Shown: positions 33,983-42,331 of the stretch, piece after piece | How the letters are laid out: each line of letters opens with the position of its first letter | Position numbering within the stretch: position 1 is the stretch's first letter | From: Blastococcus sp. HT6-30 | Lineage (GTDB): Bacteria; Actinomycetota; Actinomycetes; Mycobacteriales; Geodermatophilaceae | Reading direction: 5' to 3' | Length of the DNA stretch: 64,000 nt | Assembly: GCF_039729015.1 (NCBI RefSeq) | Contig: NZ_CP155792.1 | Span: 2,504,001 to 2,568,000, forward strand | The notes under the pieces: generated by a model | What the model was told of the DNA's origin: nothing | The model's input: only the letters and a program-made list of their open reading frames with translations | The model's database searches: none | Translations under genes and position numbers: made by a program

Positions 33983-34486
33983 ATGAGCCTGCCCATCACC
34001 CTGTCCGAGATCGCCCCCCGGATCTCCGCCGGCGCCTTCATCCTCAACAGCGGCCTCGGCAAGCGCGCCGCCGACGAGGAAGCCGCGGCCGGCATGCACG
34101 GTTTCGCCGCCGGCACCTACCCGTTCCTCGCGCAGCTGCAGCCGCAGCAGTTCGCGAAGGCGCTGTCCACCGCCGAGATCGCCATCGGTGCGGCGCTGCT
34201 GACGCCGTTCGTGCCCACCGCCGTCGCCGGCGCCGCGCTCACCGCCTTCTCCGGCGGGCTGCTCGGGCTCTACCTGAAGACGCCCGGCATGCGCAAGGAG
34301 GGCAGCCTCGCCCCCACCGAGCAGGGGCTGTCCATCGCCAAGGACAGCTGGCTGCTCGGCATCGGCATCGGCCTGCTGGTCCGCGGCACGGTCGACCGCG
34401 AGCCCCGCCGGGTCCGCAAGGCGGCGAAGACCCTGGACAAGGCGAACAAGCGGGCCGCCAAGGCCCGCAAGCGGCTCAGCGACTGA
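33983..34486 (+). CDS. DoxX-like membrane protein
   Basis: 167 residues from ATG 33983, with AGAGAGG upstream. About four hydrophobic stretches (SAGAFILNSGLG; EIAIGAALLTPFVPTAVAGA; AFSGGLLGLYL; WLLGIGIGLLVRG) recall small DoxX-type membrane proteins. The C-terminus is a basic Lys/Arg/Ala helix. No cofactor motif is visible and the function is unknown. Divergent from the ROK gene, but with no clear link to sugar use. Confidence 0.7.
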   Translation: MSLPITLSEIAPRISAGAFILNSGLGKRAADEEAAAGMHGFAAGTYPFLAQLQPQQFAKALSTAEIAIGAALLTPFVPTAVAGAALTAFSGGLLGLYLKTPGMRKEGSLAPTEQGLSIAKDSWLLGIGIGLLVRGTVDREPRRVRKAAKTLDKANKRAAKARKRLSD

Positions 34487-34847
34487 CGACCTCCGGGGAC
34501 TACTCCCCCGACAGGTGGACCAGGCCGACCAGCCGGCGCCGGCGCCCCTCGCCGGGCCGGTTGGCCAGCCGGGGGCCTGCGGGACCGCCCGCAGGTCAGC
34601 TCCCAGCTCTGCGCCGGCAGCCGGGGCGCGCCTCGCTGAACGCCGACGAGCGGGAGCTGCGGCACCCGGTGGATGCGCAGGTCCTCGACACGGTGGTCAC
34701 ATGGTGTGACCGGATGACTGCGACGATCGACGGCGCGACGGCGCACTGACCGCCGCATCGAAAGCCCTTCCGCCCGAGGTCGCCGGGCCCCGGGATCGCG
34801 ATCCCACGAAGGCCGCCGGCCCGGCGGCCTGCCCGGAGGAGGTCGCC
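34487..34847. other. 361-bp gap with a possible coding remnant
   Basis: No complete gene is seen. A plus-strand frame ending at the stop 34747-34749 reads SLNADERELRHPVDAQVLD and VTWCDRMTATIDGATAH, which is protein-like, but it lacks a start and a recognisable domain upstream. It may be the tail of a decayed gene. The right part holds GGAGGAGG, the ribosome site of the next gene. Confidence 0.3.
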
Positions 34848-35331
34848 GTGCGCTCCTAGAACGACCGTTAAAGCGGTTCTGCGCCTGGCCGCCGCGATCA
34901 CGGGGCTGGCCCTCGTCGTGACCGGTTGCGGCTCGGACGACGACGCCGCCGACACCGATGCCGCCGTCGCGACCGGGGCCGAGTCCGAGACGGGGACCGG
35001 GTCGTCGTCGCCCAGCTCCGCCGCCCCCTCGGCCTCATCCTTCGCGCCGGCCGGTGAGCAGGAGGCGGAGACCGTAGAAGCGCAGCTCGTCGACTTCGCC
35101 ATCGAGCTCGACGAGGACACCTTCGCGGCCGGCACCTACGAGTTCGCGGTGGCGAACGAGGGCGACGCCAGCCACGACTTCGTGGTCGAGCGCGACGGCG
35201 AGGACGTCGCCGCCACGCAGGTGCTCCAGTCGGGTCAGTCGGTGACCCTCGAGCCCGGCATCTACGTCTTCTACTGCTCGGTCGGCAACCACCGGTCGAT
35301 GGGCATGGAGGTCAGCGTGGAGGTCGCCTGA
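34848..35331 (+). CDS. Cupredoxin lipoprotein with apparent frameshift after codon 3
   Basis: GTG 34848 follows GGAGGAGG by 5 nt, yet its fourth codon is TAG (34857-34859). Reading on in the +1 frame gives an ideal lipoprotein signal (KAVLRLAAAITGLALVVTGC) and a full beta domain, YEFAVANEGDASHDFVVER then GIYVFYCSVGNHRSMGMEV. His of SHD plus Cys, His and Met in the last loop are type-1 copper ligands. Removing one base (for example T34857) would join start and body, about 160 residues. This may be a sequencing error, a mutation or recoding. The next gene starts on the stop (TGATG) behind a good ribosome site, so translation of the body is expected to matter. Confidence 0.7.
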
Positions 35332-35744
35332 TGACGACCACGACCGCCCGCGACCGGCGCTCCGACCTGCTGACCTGGATCCTGCACGTGGCCGGCGCGG
35401 CCCTGCTCGCCGCGATGGCCTGGATCCACCTGGACCTGTGGTTCGACGGCTACCGGACCATCGAGGTCATCGGACCGGGCTTCATGCTCAACGCCATTGC
35501 GGGCTTCGCGCTCGCGGTGGCGCTCCTGGTCGTGCCCCGGCGGCTGCTGTGGCCGGTCGCCGCCCTCGGGGCCCCGACCGTGTCCGGGTCCCTCGCCGCC
35601 CTGCTCCTGTCGACCACCGTGGGCCTGTTCGGCTTCGTCGAGAGCACGGCGGCGCCGCTGTGGTGGGAGACCTTCTGGATCGAGGCTGCGGCGGCCGTCG
35701 CCCTCGCGGTCCTCGCCCTCGTCGCCCGGCGACGCCCCGCCTGA
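35331..35744 (+). CDS. Small four-helix membrane protein
   Basis: 137 residues from ATG 35331, which overlaps the TGA of the copper lipoprotein; GGAGG lies 7 nt upstream. Four hydrophobic helices: WILHVAGAALLAAMAWIHL, MLNAIAGFALAVALLVVP, PVAALGAPTVSGSLAALLL and AAAAVALAVLALVAR. Two His and several Trp lie near helix ends. No family is recognised. Coupling suggests it works with the cupredoxin, perhaps in copper or electron transfer, but this is only context. Confidence 0.75.
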   Translation: MTTTTARDRRSDLLTWILHVAGAALLAAMAWIHLDLWFDGYRTIEVIGPGFMLNAIAGFALAVALLVVPRRLLWPVAALGAPTVSGSLAALLLSTTVGLFGFVESTAAPLWWETFWIEAAAAVALAVLALVARRRPA

Positions 35745-35787
35745 CCGGAGCGGGCGGGCAGGGGCACGCCCCGCCCGCCCGCTCCGG
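35745..35787. terminator. Long bidirectional hairpin before xylA end
   Basis: Arms of 15 bp (CCGGAGCGGGCGGGC and complement), then a one-base bulge, a further GGGG/CCCC pair and a CACG loop. It fills the gap between the convergent membrane-protein and xylA genes. There is no U-tract, but the stem is very stable. Confidence 0.8.
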
Positions 35788-35793
35788 GCACTG

Positions 35794-36957
35794 TCAGCGG
35801 ACGCCGAGCAGGTGCTCCATGGCCAGCTGGTCGAGCCGCTCGAACTGCAGACCGCGCTCGCCGAGCGCGACCGGGTCGTGCGCCTCGTTCCGCAGCGCGT
35901 CGAGGCTCTCGCCCTGACCCAGGGTCGGGACGGCGAGCTCCCCCACGCGCGCGGCCTCCAGCGCCTCGGCGACCTCCGGGTCGGCCCGGAACGCCTGCAC
36001 CTTCTCCCGCAGGATCAGGTAGTTGCGCATGCAGGCGCGGGCGGTCTCCCAGACGCCGTCCATGTCCTCGGTCCGCGGCGGCTTGTAGTCGAAGTGCAGG
36101 TAGCCGTCGTACGCCTTGCCGGAGCCGGCACCCAGCAGGGTGTCGACGGTCCAGAAGGCGCCGCGCAGGTTGCCCGCACCGAAGCGCAGGTCCTGGTCGA
36201 AGCGCGGGCCGTGCTGGCCGTTGAGGTCGACGTGGAACAGCTTGTCGTGCCACAGCGCCTGGCCGATGCCGTGGGCGAAGTTCAGCCCGGCCATCTCCTC
36301 GTGCCCGACCTCGGGGTTGAGGCCGACGCGGTCGGGCTCCTCCAGCTCGTTGATGAAGGCGATCGCGTGCCCGATGGTCGGCAGCAGGATGTCGCCGCGC
36401 GGCTCGTTGGGCTTGGGCTCCAGCGCGAACCGGATGTCGTAGCCCTTCTCGCGCACGTAGGCGCAGAGGACGTCGAGCCCCTCCTTGTAGCGGTCGAGCG
36501 CGGCGGCGACGTCCTTGGTGCCCCCGGACTCCGCGCCCTCGCGGCCACCCCACAGCACGTAGGTCCTCGCGCCGAGCTCGGCGGCGAGGTCGATGTTGCG
36601 CAGCACCTTGGCGATCGCGTACCGGCGGACGGCGCGGTCGTTGGCGGTGAAGCCGCCGTCCTTGAAGACCGGGGCACCGAAGAGGTTGGTGGTCGCCATC
36701 TCGACGCCCACGCCGGTCTCGGCCAGCGCCTTCTTGAACCGCTCGAGGGTGGTGTCGCGGGTGGCGTCGTCGGGGACCAGGTCGTCGTCGTGGAACGTCA
36801 CGGCGGCCGCGCCGAGCTCGGCGAGCCGGTGGACTGCCTCGACCGGGTCCAGCGGCGGGCGCACGGCGCCGCCGAAGACGTCGACGCCCTGCCAGCCCAC
36901 GGTCCAGAGACCGAAGCTGAACTTGTCGTCCTTGGTGGGGGTGAATCGGTCGGTCAT
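35794..36957 (-). CDS. xylA: Xylose isomerase
   Basis: 387 residues, the length of the actinobacterial class I enzymes. [18 protein letters not shown] opens the protein. Catalytic [10 protein letters not shown] has His56 and Asp59; the metal-site region [13 protein letters not shown] has Glu180 and Lys182; the segment [16 protein letters not shown] and the Asp-rich [17 protein letters not shown] complete the two-metal site. It converts D-xylose to D-xylulose. It follows the ROK repressor by 129 bp on the same strand and is separate from divergent xylB. GGAG lies 9 nt before the ATG. Confidence 0.97.
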   Translation of the reverse strand: MTDRFTPTKDDKFSFGLWTVGWQGVDVFGGAVRPPLDPVEAVHRLAELGAAAVTFHDDDLVPDDATRDTTLERFKKALAETGVGVEMATTNLFGAPVFKDGGFTANDRAVRRYAIAKVLRNIDLAAELGARTYVLWGGREGAESGGTKDVAAALDRYKEGLDVLCAYVREKGYDIRFALEPKPNEPRGDILLPTIGHAIAFINELEEPDRVGLNPEVGHEEMAGLNFAHGIGQALWHDKLFHVDLNGQHGPRFDQDLRFGAGNLRGAFWTVDTLLGAGSGKAYDGYLHFDYKPPRTEDMDGVWETARACMRNYLILREKVQAFRADPEVAEALEAARVGELAVPTLGQGESLDALRNEAHDPVALGERGLQFERLDQLAMEHLLGVR

Positions 36958-37086
36958 GCGGGGTTCTCCGTCCAGGTGGATCGATCGCGTGCACTGTTCT
37001 CGACGGCGCCGGGAACCCGCCGGTGGGCGGGCCCGTCGGCGGACGACGGGGTCTGCTGGCCGCCGGTCGCGACGGCGTTCACCCGG

Positions 37087-38370
37087 TCACCCGGCGCCCG
37101 CACCCGACGGTGCGAGCTCGGGCACGGGGACGAGCGTGGGGTCGTCGAGGACCGACTCGAGGGCGACGTGGGCGCCCCCGCGGACCGCGGCGGTGAAGCC
37201 GAGGGTGGAGAGCACGACCCGGGCCCCGGCTGTGCCGGGCGCCAGGACCCGGGCCTCGAGCTCGGCCAGGAGCGGCTCCATCAGGAACCGCCCGAGGACG
37301 GCGAAGTAACCGCCGAGGATGACCACCCCCGGGTTGAAGAGGTTGATGAGCACGGCCGCGCCCGTCCCGAGCGACCGGCCGACCTGCTCGAGCGCGGCGA
37401 GCGTCCGGGCGTCGCCGGCCTCGGCGCGGGCGGCCACCTCCGCCAGACGGGTCTCCAGGTCGCGCGCCGGGTCGCCGACCGGGTCGCCCGGGTCGGCGGC
37501 GGCACGCAGCAGCGCGGCCATCCCGACCACGGTCTCCCAGCAGCCCCGCCGCCCGCATCCGCAGACGACGTCGGGGTCGCCGAGCGAGGTGTGCCCCACC
37601 TCGCCGGAGAGCCCGCCGGCGCCGCGCAGCAGCCGGCCGGCGACGATCACGCCGCCGCCGACGCCGACCTCACCGGTCAGGTACACCAGATCAGGGCTGC
37701 GCGCCTCCGAGCCCAGGGCCCACTCGGCGATCGCGCAGAGGTTGGCGTCGTTCTCCACCCTGATCGGGAAGTCGACGTCCAGCCGGGCCCGCAGACCGTC
37801 GAGGACGGCCACGTCGTGCCAGCCGATGTTGGGCGCCAGCGTCACCACGCCGTCGGAGCTGCGGACCAGTCCGGCGACCGCCACGGTCAACCCGGCCGGC
37901 CGGGCACCCGCGGCGGCGGCCGCGACGACGGCGTCGGTCACCACGCCGGCCACCGCGTCGAGGGTGGCCTCGACACCCAGCGCGGGGATGTCCAGGGCGA
38001 GCCGCTGCTCCACCAGGACCTCGCCGCGCAGGTTCGGCACGACCACGGCCACGTAGTCGACGTTCAGCTCCACGCCGATGCCGCAGACGCAGCTGCCGTC
38101 CAGGTGCACGGTGAGCCCGGGCCGGCCCACCGAGCCCGCCCGGTCGACGTCGCCGGTGGTGACCAGCCGCCGCTCGGCGAGCTCGGCCACGAGGCTGGAG
38201 ACCGTCGCCTTGTTCAGGCCGGTCTCCTGGGCGATCCGCGCACGGGACCGGGGCCCGTGGTCGCTCAGGTGGCGCAGGACCAGGCCGAGGTTGGTGCGCC
38301 GCACAGTGGCCTGGTCGGCCGGGGCGCGCCGCTCGGGGAACCCGTCGTACAGCGACGGCACCTCGCCCAT
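37087..38370 (-). CDS. xylR: XylR-like ROK repressor
   Basis: 427 residues from ATG 38370, with GAGGAGG upstream; the longer frame to 38448 is rejected because it would run through the promoter. Winged helix SRARIAQETGLNKATVSSLV, then a ROK fold: GIGVELNVDYVAVVV, VENDANLCAIAEWALG, LTGEVGVGGGVIV, GEVGHTSLG and the zinc motif CGCGRRGCWETVVG. It lies between xylA and divergent xylB, the standard place for the xylose repressor. Its own promoter overlaps a TCAACAAAC element, so autoregulation is likely. Confidence 0.88.
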   Translation of the reverse strand: MGEVPSLYDGFPERRAPADQATVRRTNLGLVLRHLSDHGPRSRARIAQETGLNKATVSSLVAELAERRLVTTGDVDRAGSVGRPGLTVHLDGSCVCGIGVELNVDYVAVVVPNLRGEVLVEQRLALDIPALGVEATLDAVAGVVTDAVVAAAAAGARPAGLTVAVAGLVRSSDGVVTLAPNIGWHDVAVLDGLRARLDVDFPIRVENDANLCAIAEWALGSEARSPDLVYLTGEVGVGGGVIVAGRLLRGAGGLSGEVGHTSLGDPDVVCGCGRRGCWETVVGMAALLRAAADPGDPVGDPARDLETRLAEVAARAEAGDARTLAALEQVGRSLGTGAAVLINLFNPGVVILGGYFAVLGRFLMEPLLAELEARVLAPGTAGARVVLSTLGFTAAVRGGAHVALESVLDDPTLVPVPELAPSGAGAG

Positions 38371-38410
38371 GCGCACCTCCTCGGGGAGCACCTTCCCGGT
38401 ATTCGTCGGA

Positions 38411-38448
38411 TCAACAAACAAATTAGGGCTTCGGAGTCGGGCGGTCAA
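38411..38448 (-). promoter_or_regulatory. xylR promoter with putative XylR operator
   Basis: On the minus strand TTGACC (38448-38443), 17 bp, TAATTT (38425-38420). TCAACAAAC on the plus strand (38411-38419) abuts the -10 and extends into the predicted start site. Firmicute XylR operators are also rich in GTTTGTT. The same layout occurs before the ABC importer operon. This is the most AT-rich spot for several kb. Confidence 0.6.
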
Positions 38449-38529
38449 GACGGGCCGTGGCGCGCGTCACGGACGGGCGACCGGGGCGCCCTCCGCACCC
38501 TCCGCCGGGCCCGCCCGGGCGGAGCCGCC

Positions 38530-38628
38530 TAAGGTGCCTTTCCCATGACCTCCGTGTCCTCGCTCCGGCCCGCCGCGGCCCGTTCCCTCCCTGCTCCCGC
38601 CACGCCGGGCCGGGGGCCGGTCCGATGA
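38530..38628 (+). CDS. Possible leaderless 27-codon upstream ORF coupled to xylB
   Basis: TAAGGT (38530-38535) is a -10 match; the expected start lies 2-4 nt before ATG 38545. From there 27 codons ([20 protein letters not shown] then PGRGPVR) end at TGA 38626-38628, which overlaps the xylB ATG 38625 as ATGA. The peptide is Ser/Pro/Arg/Ala-rich with no special codon run. It may serve to load ribosomes for xylB, which has only a weak site of its own. The start here is the -10; the ORF itself is 38545-38628. Confidence 0.4.
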
Positions 38629-40043
38629 CCCTCGTCGCGGGCGTCGACACCTCGACGCAGGCCTGCAAGGTCGTCATCCGGAACGCCGCCACCGGAGAGC
38701 TCGTCCGGTCCGGCCGGGCGCCGCACCCACCGGGCACCGAGGTCGCCCCGCAGGCGTGGGAGGACGCGTTGCGCGCCGCCGCCGCCGAGGCGGGCGGGTT
38801 CGACGACGTGGCAGCACTGGCGGTCGGCGGCCAGCAGCACGGGATGGTCTGCCTGGACGAACAGGGCGAGGTGGTCCGCGACGCGCTGCTGTGGAACGAC
38901 GTGCGGTCGGCCCCCGCGGCCGCGGACCTCGTGCGCGAGCTCGGCGGCGGCGACGAGGCCGCCGGCCGCCGGGCATGGGCCGACGCCGTGGGGCTGGTGC
39001 CGGTCGCCTCGTTCACCGCCACCAAGCTGCGCTGGCTGGCCGACGCCGAACCGGGCAACGCCGACCGCACCGCCGCCGTCTGCCTCCCGCACGACTGGCT
39101 CACCTGGCGGCTGTCGGCCGACCGCGACCTCGGCGCCCTGGTCACCGACCGCGGGGACGCCAGCGGGACCGCCTACTGGTCGGCGCGCACCGGCCAGTAC
39201 CGCATGGACCTGCTCGAGCACGCCATGCGCGGCCGTCGCCCCGCCGTCCCGCGCGTGGCGGGCCCGGCCGAGCGGGTGGGCGCGCTGGCCGGCTCGGGCG
39301 CGGTCCTCGGCCCGGGCACCGGCGACAACGCGGCCGCCGCCCTCGGCCTGGCCGCCCGCCCCGGCGACGTCGTCGTCTCCGTCGGCACCTCGGGGGTGGT
39401 CTCGGCGGTGACCCCGACCGCGGTCGCCGACGTGACCGGCACGGTCGCCGGCTTCGCCGACGCCACCGGCAACCACCTGCCGCTGGTCGCGACGATGAAC
39501 GCCGCCCGGGTGCTGGACGCCGCGGCGGCGCTGCTCGGCGTCGACCACGCCACCCTCTCGGAGCTCGCCCTGTCGGCCCCCTCGGGCGCCGACGGCCTGG
39601 TGCTCGTCCCCTACCTCGAGGGCGAGCGGACGCCGAACCTGCCCGACGCCACCGGCTCGGTGCACGGGCTCACCCTGCGCACCTCGACGCCGGCGCACTG
39701 GGCCCGGGCCGCGGTGGAAGGCCTGCTCTGCGGGCTGGCCGACGGCATCGAGGCCGTGGTCGCCCAGGGCGTGACGGTCGAGCGGGTGCTGCTGGTCGGG
39801 GGCGCCGCCCGCTCGGCCGCCGTCCAGCAGCTGGCGCCGGGGATCTTCGGCCGGCCCGTCCTCGTGCCGCCGCCCGGCGAGTACGTCGCCGACGGCGCGG
39901 CCCGTCAGGCCGCCTGGGTGCTCTCCGGCGCCGCCGCGGCGCCGGAGTGGCCGCAGCCCGGGCTGGCCGAGTTCGACGCACCGGCGGCCACGCACGTCCG
40001 CGAGCGCTACGCCGAGGTGCGCGGCCGCACCGACGGCCAGTAA
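38625..40043 (+). CDS. xylB: Xylulokinase
   Basis: 472 residues from ATG 38625. FGGY-kinase fold: [15 protein letters not shown] (phosphate 1 loop), [14 protein letters not shown] as the FGGY sugar site, [17 protein letters not shown], catalytic Asp in [24 protein letters not shown] and [15 protein letters not shown]. It phosphorylates D-xylulose to the 5-phosphate, next to isomerase and repressor genes. Divergent from xylR, so both can be repressed from the shared 250-bp gap. A hairpin follows 3 nt after the stop. Confidence 0.95.
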   Translation: MTLVAGVDTSTQACKVVIRNAATGELVRSGRAPHPPGTEVAPQAWEDALRAAAAEAGGFDDVAALAVGGQQHGMVCLDEQGEVVRDALLWNDVRSAPAAADLVRELGGGDEAAGRRAWADAVGLVPVASFTATKLRWLADAEPGNADRTAAVCLPHDWLTWRLSADRDLGALVTDRGDASGTAYWSARTGQYRMDLLEHAMRGRRPAVPRVAGPAERVGALAGSGAVLGPGTGDNAAAALGLAARPGDVVVSVGTSGVVSAVTPTAVADVTGTVAGFADATGNHLPLVATMNAARVLDAAAALLGVDHATLSELALSAPSGADGLVLVPYLEGERTPNLPDATGSVHGLTLRTSTPAHWARAAVEGLLCGLADGIEAVVAQGVTVERVLLVGGAARSAAVQQLAPGIFGRPVLVPPPGEYVADGAARQAAWVLSGAAAAPEWPQPGLAEFDAPAATHVRERYAEVRGRTDGQ

Positions 40044-40046
40044 GAG

Positions 40047-40064
40047 GGCCCCTCCGCAGGGGCC
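40047..40064. terminator. Short hairpin between xylB and hydrolase gene
   Basis: GGCCCCT and AGGGGCC arms with a CCGC tetraloop sit in the 30-bp gap between convergent stops. Compact and without a U-tract. Confidence 0.65.
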
Positions 40065-40073
40065 GCTCCGACC

Positions 40074-40706
40074 TCAGAACGAGCGAAGCAGGGCGGCGAT
40101 CTCGGACGGGTGCGTCTGCACGGTCATGTGCGCCGCGCCCGGCAGCACGACGAGCCGGCCGCGCGGCGCGTCGGCGACCACCTGTGCCGCCCAGTCGGCC
40201 GGGCAGAGCGCGTCCCGGGCGCCCCGCACGACGACGACCGGCGCCCGCACCCGGGACAGCCGCGCACCGATCCGGTCGGGTGAGGCCCTCCGCCACAGCG
40301 CGGCCATCGCGCGGGGGCCGGTGTGCAGCCACTGGCGCAGGATCAGCGGCACCTGCCACCACGGCTCGGCCAGGGCCGTGCGCACCCATCGCCAGGCGAG
40401 CACCCGGAACCGGCGCATCCGCGGATCGGTCGTCGGGCCGCACAGCACGACCCCGACCACCCGGGGATCGGTGGCGGCGGCCGCCACCACCTGGCAGCCC
40501 TGCGAGTGCCCGACCAGGACGACCGGGCCGGCGGGCAGCGCCTCGACCAGGCGGGCGGCCAGGTCGTCGACGGAGGGGACCGACGCGGCCTCCCCCATCC
40601 CCGGCAGGACGACGACGGCCCCCGGAAGTTCCTGCCGCAACCTGCGCGAAGAACGTTCATCCAGCCCCAGACCGGGCACGTGCACGACGGAGACCGGAGA
40701 CCGCAC
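40074..40706 (-). CDS. Small alpha/beta hydrolase
   Basis: 210 residues from GTG 40706. VVHVPGLGLDER is the oxyanion loop, VLVGHSQGCQVVAA carries the nucleophile Ser, VVVRGARDALCP the Asp and LPGAAHMTVQTHP the His. Such small hydrolases act on esters or lactones, but no substrate can be named. It is monocistronic and convergent with xylB; the gap to divergent ndh is 125 bp. Confidence 0.8.
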   Translation of the reverse strand: MRSPVSVVHVPGLGLDERSSRRLRQELPGAVVVLPGMGEAASVPSVDDLAARLVEALPAGPVVLVGHSQGCQVVAAAATDPRVVGVVLCGPTTDPRMRRFRVLAWRWVRTALAEPWWQVPLILRQWLHTGPRAMAALWRRASPDRIGARLSRVRAPVVVVRGARDALCPADWAAQVVADAPRGRLVVLPGAAHMTVQTHPSEIAALLRSF

Positions 40707-40831
40707 CCCGTCGGGTCTACCGGCCGCGCACCGGGTCTGCGAGCCGGCGCGCAGCCGTTGCGCCGGGTGTCATCCGCATCTCTCGGGGGCGCGCACGTTC
40801 GGCACCGACCCAAGTGGGAGGATGAATCATC

Positions 40832-42259
40832 ATGACGACATCACCAGCGCAGGCGCCTGCCCCGACCGACTCCCCCGGCGGCCGGCCGCGCGTCGTCATC
40901 GTCGGCTCCGGCTTCGGCGGCCTGTTCGCCGCGCGGGCGCTGGGCAAGGCGCCGGTGGACATCACGCTCATCGGCAAGACCGCCCAGCACCTGTTCCAGC
41001 CGCTGCTCTACCAGGTGGCCACCGGAATCCTGTCCGAGGGCGAGATCGCGCCGGCCACCCGCGAGGTGCTGCGCCGGCAGAAGAACACCCGCGTGGTGCT
41101 CGGCGAGGTCACCGAGATCGACGTCGCCGCCCGCACCGTCTCCTCCGAGATCCTCGGCCGGAAGACGGTGTACCCCTACGACGAGCTCATCGTCGCCGCG
41201 GGCGCGGGGCAGTCGTACTTCGGCAACGACCAGTTCGCCGAGTTCGCGCCCGGCATGAAGAGCATCGACGACGCCCTCGAGCTGCGCGGCCGGATCTTCG
41301 GCGCCTTCGAGCTGGCCGAGATCGCCACGGACCCGGCCGAGGTCGACCGCCTGCTCACCTTCGTCGTCGTCGGGGCGGGCCCCACCGGCGTGGAGATGGC
41401 CGGCCAGATCGCCGAGCTGGCCCGCCGCACCCTGCGCCGTGACTTCCGCAACATCAACCCGACCGGCGCGCGCGTGATCCTGCTGGACGCCGCCCCCGCC
41501 GTCCTGCCGTCCTTCGGCAAGAAGCTCGGCGACCGCGCCCGGCGCCAGCTCAACGCCATCGGCGTCGACGTGCAGCTGGGCGCCATGGTCACCGGCGTGG
41601 ACGCCGACGGCCTCGAGGTCAAGGACACCGACGGCCAGGTCCGCCGGATCCAGGCGGCCACCAAGATCTGGGCCGCCGGCGTGCAGGCCAGCGAACTGGG
41701 CCGGATGCTCGGCGAGCAGACCGGGGCGGAGGTCGATCGCGCGGGCCGCATCTCGGTGGAGCCCGACCTCACCCTCCCCGGGCACCCCGAGATCCACGTG
41801 GTCGGCGACATGATGGCGCTGGACAAGCTCCCCGGCGTCGCGCAGGTGGCCATCCAGGGCGGGCGCTACGCCGCCGAGGCCATCGAGCGGCGGATCGCCG
41901 GCAAGGCGCCGCAGCAGCCCTTCCGGTACTTCGACAAGGGCTCGATGGCGACCATCTCGCGGTTCTCCGCGGTGGCCGACATCGGGAAGTTCAAGTTCAG
42001 CGGGTTCATCGCCTGGGTGCTCTGGCTGGTCGTCCACCTGATGTACATCGTCGGGTTCAAGAGCCGCGTCACCACGGTGCTGCACTGGATGGTCAGCTTC
42101 CTCGGCCGGGGCCGATCCGAGCGGGTGGCCACCCAGCAGCAGGTCTACGGCCGCCTGGCGCTGGAGCAGCTCGGCCCCGGCTGGGAGGTCTCCAAGACCG
42201 GCGGGCCGAAGAACACCGACCCGGAGAACGAGGACGTCACCCAGCGCGAATCGGCCTGA
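40832..42259 (+). CDS. ndh: Type II NADH:quinone dehydrogenase
   Basis: 475 residues from ATG 40832; GGAGG lies about 10 nt upstream. The FAD loop VVIVGSGFGGLFAARAL and NADH loop FVVVGAGPTGVEMAGQIAEL are complete. GVAQVAIQGGRYAA holds the AQxAxQ quinone-site motif. The C-terminal hydrophobic segment SGFIAWVLWLVVHLMYIVGF anchors it to the membrane. It passes electrons from NADH to menaquinone without pumping protons. Monocistronic, with a strong terminator hairpin. Confidence 0.95.
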   Translation: MTTSPAQAPAPTDSPGGRPRVVIVGSGFGGLFAARALGKAPVDITLIGKTAQHLFQPLLYQVATGILSEGEIAPATREVLRRQKNTRVVLGEVTEIDVAARTVSSEILGRKTVYPYDELIVAAGAGQSYFGNDQFAEFAPGMKSIDDALELRGRIFGAFELAEIATDPAEVDRLLTFVVVGAGPTGVEMAGQIAELARRTLRRDFRNINPTGARVILLDAAPAVLPSFGKKLGDRARRQLNAIGVDVQLGAMVTGVDADGLEVKDTDGQVRRIQAATKIWAAGVQASELGRMLGEQTGAEVDRAGRISVEPDLTLPGHPEIHVVGDMMALDKLPGVAQVAIQGGRYAAEAIERRIAGKAPQQPFRYFDKGSMATISRFSAVADIGKFKFSGFIAWVLWLVVHLMYIVGFKSRVTTVLHWMVSFLGRGRSERVATQQQVYGRLALEQLGPGWEVSKTGGPKNTDPENEDVTQRESA

Positions 42260-42267
42260 GCGACGTC

Positions 42268-42299
42268 CACCGGCCGGGGGAACTTTCCCCCGGCCGGTG
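42268..42299 (+). terminator. Terminator hairpin after ndh
   Basis: CACCGGCCGGGGGA and its complement surround a 4-nt loop, starting 9 nt after the ndh stop; the next gene in the same direction starts 33 nt further on. No U-tract. Confidence 0.8.
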
Positions 42300-42331
42300 C
42301 ATGTCCGGCCCGGGCCGGGTAGCTGCCCGCC

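Noticed and set aside
34848-34860. Programmed +1 frameshift of the prfB kind
   Set aside because: The slip codon is TCC followed by TAG, not CTT-TGA, and the ribosome-binding sequence is also the start site, so recoding is not supported beyond suggestion; kept only as a finding to check.
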